From an uncultured Mycoplasma sp. (GTDB lineage: Bacteria; Bacillota_I; Bacilli_A; Mycoplasmatales; Mycoplasmoidaceae), in assembly GCA_947177535.1 (NCBI GenBank), contig CAMWUV010000008.1:1-10648 (forward strand): 10,648 nucleotides of DNA, written 5' to 3'. Made by a program: the position numbers and the translations under genes. Positions 7,480 through 10,648 of this stretch are shown here, one piece after another. The notes beneath the pieces were generated by a model. It was not told the DNA's origin and searched no databases. It was given only the letters and a program-made list of their open reading frames with translations. Within the stretch, counting starts at the first letter, position 1, and every line of letters starts with the position of its first letter.

Positions 7480-8668
7480 AGCTCTCACTAACATAATTTA
7501 GTATTTTTTCATTAGATATACCAAATGAAAAATTTTTACTTCAGTTATCTCCTTCTGTTAATGCTAATTGTCCATCAGAATTTTCTTTGTCAAAAAAAAT
7601 TGAATTAAAATTTTCTTGAGTTATTTTATCTTTATATGTTGATTGTAATAAATCTAAATAATTATTTTTAGAGTTATAAATTGGAAATAAATTTAAATTT
7701 TCAATAATGCTACTTCCTTCTCTAAAATAAATTCAATCAATTAAATCTTTTATTTCATTTGAACAATTTTGAGAAACAATAATATTGTAAAAATAAAATC
7801 ATCCATAATTTTTAACAAAATCTAAAGTAATTTCAGGATTTTTATAAAAATTATCATCAATACTTATTCCATTAATACTTGCAACTTTGTATCCTGCTTT
7901 TGTTATAGTTTCATAGTTTTCTAAAACAAAAGAAAGTGATAAATAAGTAATTCCTCCATCTAAATTTTCTTCCATTAATTTATTTAAAGTTTCAACATTT
8001 GACTCATTTGTAGAAACTACATTTTTCTCATATTTTCCATATTTTAAAATTTCATATGTTTTATTAAAATCACTATCTTTTTCATCCCAGTTTCATCCAG
8101 TAAATTGGTTCATAAAAGAAAAAGCAGTTCCACTAGAATTTGAACCACCTGTTCTAGAATATGGAACAAGTGAATTACTAGCAGAATCTGCTTTTTTTAA
8201 ATCACCATTTGAAATTGTATAAAAATTCAAACCACTAAATAGTTTGTAAAGCTCACCTATATTATTTTTGGTAATATTTAATGACTGGTTGGATTTATAT
8301 ACCAAAGCAATACTATCAATTGCAATTGTAAATGTTTTAATATATTCATTAACTCAATCTTCTTTTGTAAAATCATTTGTTTGGATAGTAGCATCTCTAA
8401 CAGTTTCATAAGGGTCTTTAGAAGCTAAACCAATATCTGCTGTTTGACTAACTATACTTTTAATTCCAAATCCAGAACCACCGCCTTGAACAATCAAATC
8501 AGATTCATTATATTCATTAGAAAGATTTAAAATTAATGGTTGTAAAGAAGATGATCCAACTAATGAAATCATATTTGTTGCATTTCAAGGTGTAGAAAAA
8601 TATATAATTGCTGCAATAGGAACAATTGATACTGTTGCAGAAGTAAATATTTTTGTTCACCTTTTCAT
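7478..8668 (-). CDS. pstS: Phosphate-binding protein PstS, membrane-anchored
   Basis: A 396-residue substrate-binding protein of the Pst importer. Binding motifs: VGSSSLQPL (37-45), GGGSGFG (62-68), ADIGLASKD (77-85) and SRTGGSNSSGTAF (171-183), the loops that hold phosphate in this family. Residues 5-27 form a hydrophobic segment after MKRW, but no Cys lies near it, so there is no lipobox; an uncleaved N-terminal anchor is the likely tether. Seven TGA codons encode Trp (including 4, 28 and 192), plus one TGG; under the standard code the gene falls into fragments. ATG 8668 is the first possible start because an in-frame TAA lies two codons upstream. No clear Shine-Dalgarno site is visible. 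It is the first gene of the phosphate cluster, with a candidate promoter 31 nt upstream, and is longer than the typical 320-350 residues, mainly in the C-terminal half. Confidence 0.92.
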
Positions 8669-8698
8669 TGATTAAAATATCTTATAAACAATACAAAT

Positions 8699-8704
8699 AT
8701 TATA
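8699..8704 (-). promoter_or_regulatory. Candidate -10 box of the pst operon promoter
   Basis: A perfect TATAAT on the minus strand, 31 nt upstream of the pstS ATG, would place the transcription start near 8692 with a short leader of about 24 nt. No good -35 hexamer is found at 17 nt spacing, which is usual for mollicute promoters. A second box TATACT (8762-8757) is an alternative. Confidence 0.45.
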
Positions 8705-8739
8705 AATAAACTTACTTAAATAAACACAAAAAAATTCAT

Positions 8740-8753
8740 ATAATTTAAATTAT
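8740..8753. repeat. 14-nt perfect palindrome upstream of pstS, possible operator
   Basis: ATAATTTAAATTAT is its own reverse complement and lies between two candidate -10 boxes. The position suits an operator, but AT-only palindromes of this size are expected by chance in DNA this AT-rich. Confidence 0.2.
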
Positions 8754-8834
8754 CATAGTATACACAAATCTTTTATTTTCAATTTTCAATAAATTAAATT
8801 TATAAAAATAAATTTATTTTTCTATACAAACTAA

Positions 8835-9686
8835 TTAAATATAAATATCCACACATTTAGATAAACTTCCAAATTTTTTAATAATATTTTTTAATTTTGC
8901 ATCAACAAAAATTTCTCCATTTTTAAATATAATGATTCTATCTGCTAAATATTGAATTTCTTCCATGTCGTGACTAACTAATAAAATAGTAATATTATTT
9001 TCTTTGCAAAAATTTTTCATAAAATTTTTAATTTTACTTTTAATTGTTACATCTAATCCAGTTGATAACTCATCTAAAATTAAAAAATTAGGCTTATGTA
9101 TGATTGATAGTAAACAATTTAATCTTTGGCTCTGTCCCCCAGATAAAGAAGATGCTTTTTTATAATAAAACTCGTTGATACCAAAAATATTAATCAATCC
9201 ATTAATTTCATCTTTAGACAATTTACTTTTAAAAATTTCTAAAATAAAATTAATTACACTTTTTACTGAAATACCTTTGGGATAACTTGAATCTTGAAAT
9301 TGAATTCCAATTTTTTCTTGAAAACTGTTTTTGTATTCAAAATTGTATTTTAAAGTTCCACTATCAGGTTTATTAATTCCTGCCAATATTTCTACAAAAG
9401 TTGTTTTACCAGCACCATTACCACCCAAAATAGCAACATTTTCTTTTTCATACAAATCAACTGAAATATTTTTTAATACATGGTTTTTTTGATGGTTAAA
9501 AGATTTATTTAAATTTTTAATTTCAATTATTTTTTTTACCTTATCACTTGATTTATAATTAATAAACTTTTCAGGTGCTTTTTTTTCACTTTCAAGATTT
9601 TCCAAACTTTTTTTAATAACTGAATCATTTATATTTTTTTTATCAAAAAACAAATTTTTATTAGCTTTGTTAAAATTTTTAAACAT
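8835..9686 (-). CDS. ABC transporter ATP-binding protein (ABC-2 type exporter)
   Basis: The 283-residue ATPase of a two-component ABC transporter. Motifs: Walker A GGNGAGKTT (88-96), Q-loop Gln131 in IQFQDSSYP, signature LSGGQ (181-185), Walker B FLILDE (201-206) with catalytic Glu206, and H-loop His239. Its GGNGAGKTT and LDELSTGLD segments resemble the family that pairs with ABC-2 permeases (drug, lipid or polymer export). About the first 50 residues are a Lys/Asn-rich extension with no homology that I can see, before the domain starts at IIEIKNLNKSF. The start ATG 9686 has an AAGGA site. It lies 9 nt after the permease gene on the same strand, so the two gene products form the transporter. 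There is no Trp codon. The transported substrate cannot be told from the sequence. It is not part of the phosphate importer, whose own ATPase is pstB. Confidence 0.92.
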   Translation of the reverse strand: MFKNFNKANKNLFFDKKNINDSVIKKSLENLESEKKAPEKFINYKSSDKVKKIIEIKNLNKSFNHQKNHVLKNISVDLYEKENVAILGGNGAGKTTFVEILAGINKPDSGTLKYNFEYKNSFQEKIGIQFQDSSYPKGISVKSVINFILEIFKSKLSKDEINGLINIFGINEFYYKKASSLSGGQSQRLNCLLSIIHKPNFLILDELSTGLDVTIKSKIKNFMKNFCKENNITILLVSHDMEEIQYLADRIIIFKNGEIFVDAKLKNIIKKFGSLSKCVDIYI

Positions 9687-9692
9687 ATAAAA

Positions 9693-9697
9693 TCCTT
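9693..9697 (-). promoter_or_regulatory. Ribosome binding site of the exporter ATPase, overlapping the permease stop
   Basis: AAGGA lies 6 nt before ATG 9686 and shares bases with the TAA stop (9698-9696) of the permease, which favours coupled translation of the two transporter subunits. Confidence 0.75.
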
Positions 9698-10643
9698 ATC
9701 TTGAAGATCACTTAAAATATTTAATAGAAATTATTGAAAAAATTATCATTCAACCAAAAGGTAAAATTAATGAAACTAATTTTTCTGGTAAATCTAAAAC
9801 CTCAACAGGTTCATTTCCTCCAAGTGGTATAGTATAAAATGAATCATTGATATTAAAAATATTTGATTTTTCAAAAGATAAAGTAGGCCCACTAATTCCA
9901 ACAAAATTTCCATTTCAAGACTCTAAAATTAAATTTGAACTAGCCTTAAATGGACTTAGTATATATCCAATGTATCATAGTGCTGGAATATCTTTAACAG
10001 TAGAAAGTGGTAAAACCATGGAACACAAAAATTCTGAATAAATAATTACAGTAATTCCTATTGCTTGAATTGCAACATAAGATTTACAAATAGATACTAA
10101 CATCATTCCCATTAATAAACCAACAATTAATAAAGTTATCTCACTAAAAATAAAACCACCTCAATCAACTGTTTCTAGTGTTGTTTTAAAACTAGGATTT
10201 AACAAAACATCAGAACCAAATGCTAAACTTCCAACATTTCAATTTTCTGTAGCAAACATAATAAAAGAAAAAAGAATACATCAAATAATTGATATAAAAA
10301 TAATCAAAAAATAAAACAAAACAGCCACAAAAATAAATAATGATGGTTTTATTGGGGTTGCACCTATTCTTTTTAATAAAGAAGAATTTTTAAATTCAAA
10401 AAGCATCTGTGGCATTGATGATAATGTGATTGACATAGGTGAAATTGCTAATGAACCAGCTAATATTTGTGTATATCCCAAAATTGATCCTAAAATAACT
10501 ATAAAAATCAAAGGAAAAATAAAAGCAAAAAAAGGTCCAAAAAAATTTTTTCAAAATGATTCATTTATTAATTTAAATAAAGGTCTTGAACCAGTAAAAA
10601 AACTTAAAAATTTTTGAAAAAATACCATTTTAAAATTTGTCAT
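9696..10643 (-). CDS. ABC-2 type transporter permease
   Basis: A 315-residue membrane protein with six predicted helices: about 36-60, 67-76 (short), 100-128, 168-188, 191-216 and 288-309. The segment SMPQMLFEFKNSSLLKRIGATP (about 76-97) fits the ABC-2 family pattern in which an E-x-K/R-N/E-x-x-LLxRL-x-x-TP loop follows the first helices. A large, polar loop of about 70 residues between the fifth and sixth helices probably faces outward. Eight TGA codons encode Trp; under the standard code only short scraps remain. ATG 10643 is five bases from the window edge, so an earlier start outside the window cannot be ruled out. It ends 9 nt before the ATPase gene, its presumed partner. Such loci often have a second permease gene; if present, it lies to the right of this window. 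Substrate unknown. Confidence 0.87.
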
Positions 10644-10648
10644 AATTC

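Larger units (their letters stand above)
8669..8834. other. AT-rich intergenic region between the ABC exporter and pstS
   Basis: This 166-nt gap probably holds the end of the exporter transcript and the start of the pst transcript. It contains two perfect AT-only palindromes, 8804-8821 (18 nt, just after the ATPase stop, with T-rich flanks and possibly a weak terminator) and 8740-8753 (14 nt, between two -10-like boxes TATACT at 8762-8757 and TATAAT at 8704-8699). No GC-containing terminator stem is visible. Confidence 0.55.

Noticed and set aside
4608..8668. The pst genes as frameshifted or decayed pseudogenes
   Set aside because: All apparent breaks are in-frame TGA codons; with code 4 every gene is full length with all key motifs.
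9847..10617. Plus-strand open frames (9847-10041 and 10426-10617) opposite the ABC-2 permease
   Set aside because: They overlap the minus-strand permease, which is intact under code 4 with clear helices.
1..10648. CRISPR array, insertion sequence, phage or defence genes
   Set aside because: No spaced direct repeats, transposase or phage motifs were found; most of the window is core transport and cofactor genes.

Overview
The window comes from a very AT-rich mollicute (Mycoplasma/Mesoplasma/Entomoplasma/Spiroplasma type) that reads TGA as tryptophan. Seven of the ten genes are intact only under genetic code 4. I count 31 in-frame TGA codons against 5 TGG, and the TGA codons fall at plausible Trp positions, for example in PstB just before the signature loop. 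All gene coordinates here are rebuilt with that code. Every gene lies on the minus strand, so transcription runs from the right edge to the left. The exact genus cannot be fixed from the sequence alone.

Right end (10643 to 8835): a two-gene ABC-2 type transporter, with a six-helix permease and, 9 nt downstream, its ATPase. A 166-nt AT-rich gap with a perfect TATAAT box follows.

Centre (8668 to 2422): a phosphate-uptake cluster in the order pstS, a fused pstC-pstA permease, pstB, phoU, trxB, then an unrecognised 157-residue protein. Spacers are 8, 12, 7, 22 and 45 nt, so this looks like one transcription unit. PstS captures phosphate outside the membrane, the fused permease forms the channel, PstB powers it and PhoU is the usual companion regulator. 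Thioredoxin reductase is the outsider. PstS has an N-terminal membrane segment but no lipobox cysteine, so it is probably tethered by an uncleaved signal anchor.

Gap (1975 to 2421): 447 nt without a convincing gene, unusually long for such a compact genome. Its strand bias is opposite to the genes around it, it holds an 18-nt-loop hairpin in a slightly GC-richer patch, and it ends in a clear intrinsic terminator for leftward transcription.

Left end (1974 to 1): ribF (FMN/FAD synthesis), an alpha/beta hydrolase, and the start of an unknown gene whose ATG overlaps the hydrolase stop codon (TAATG). These three also look co-transcribed. I found no tRNA, rRNA, CRISPR, insertion sequence or recognised riboswitch.
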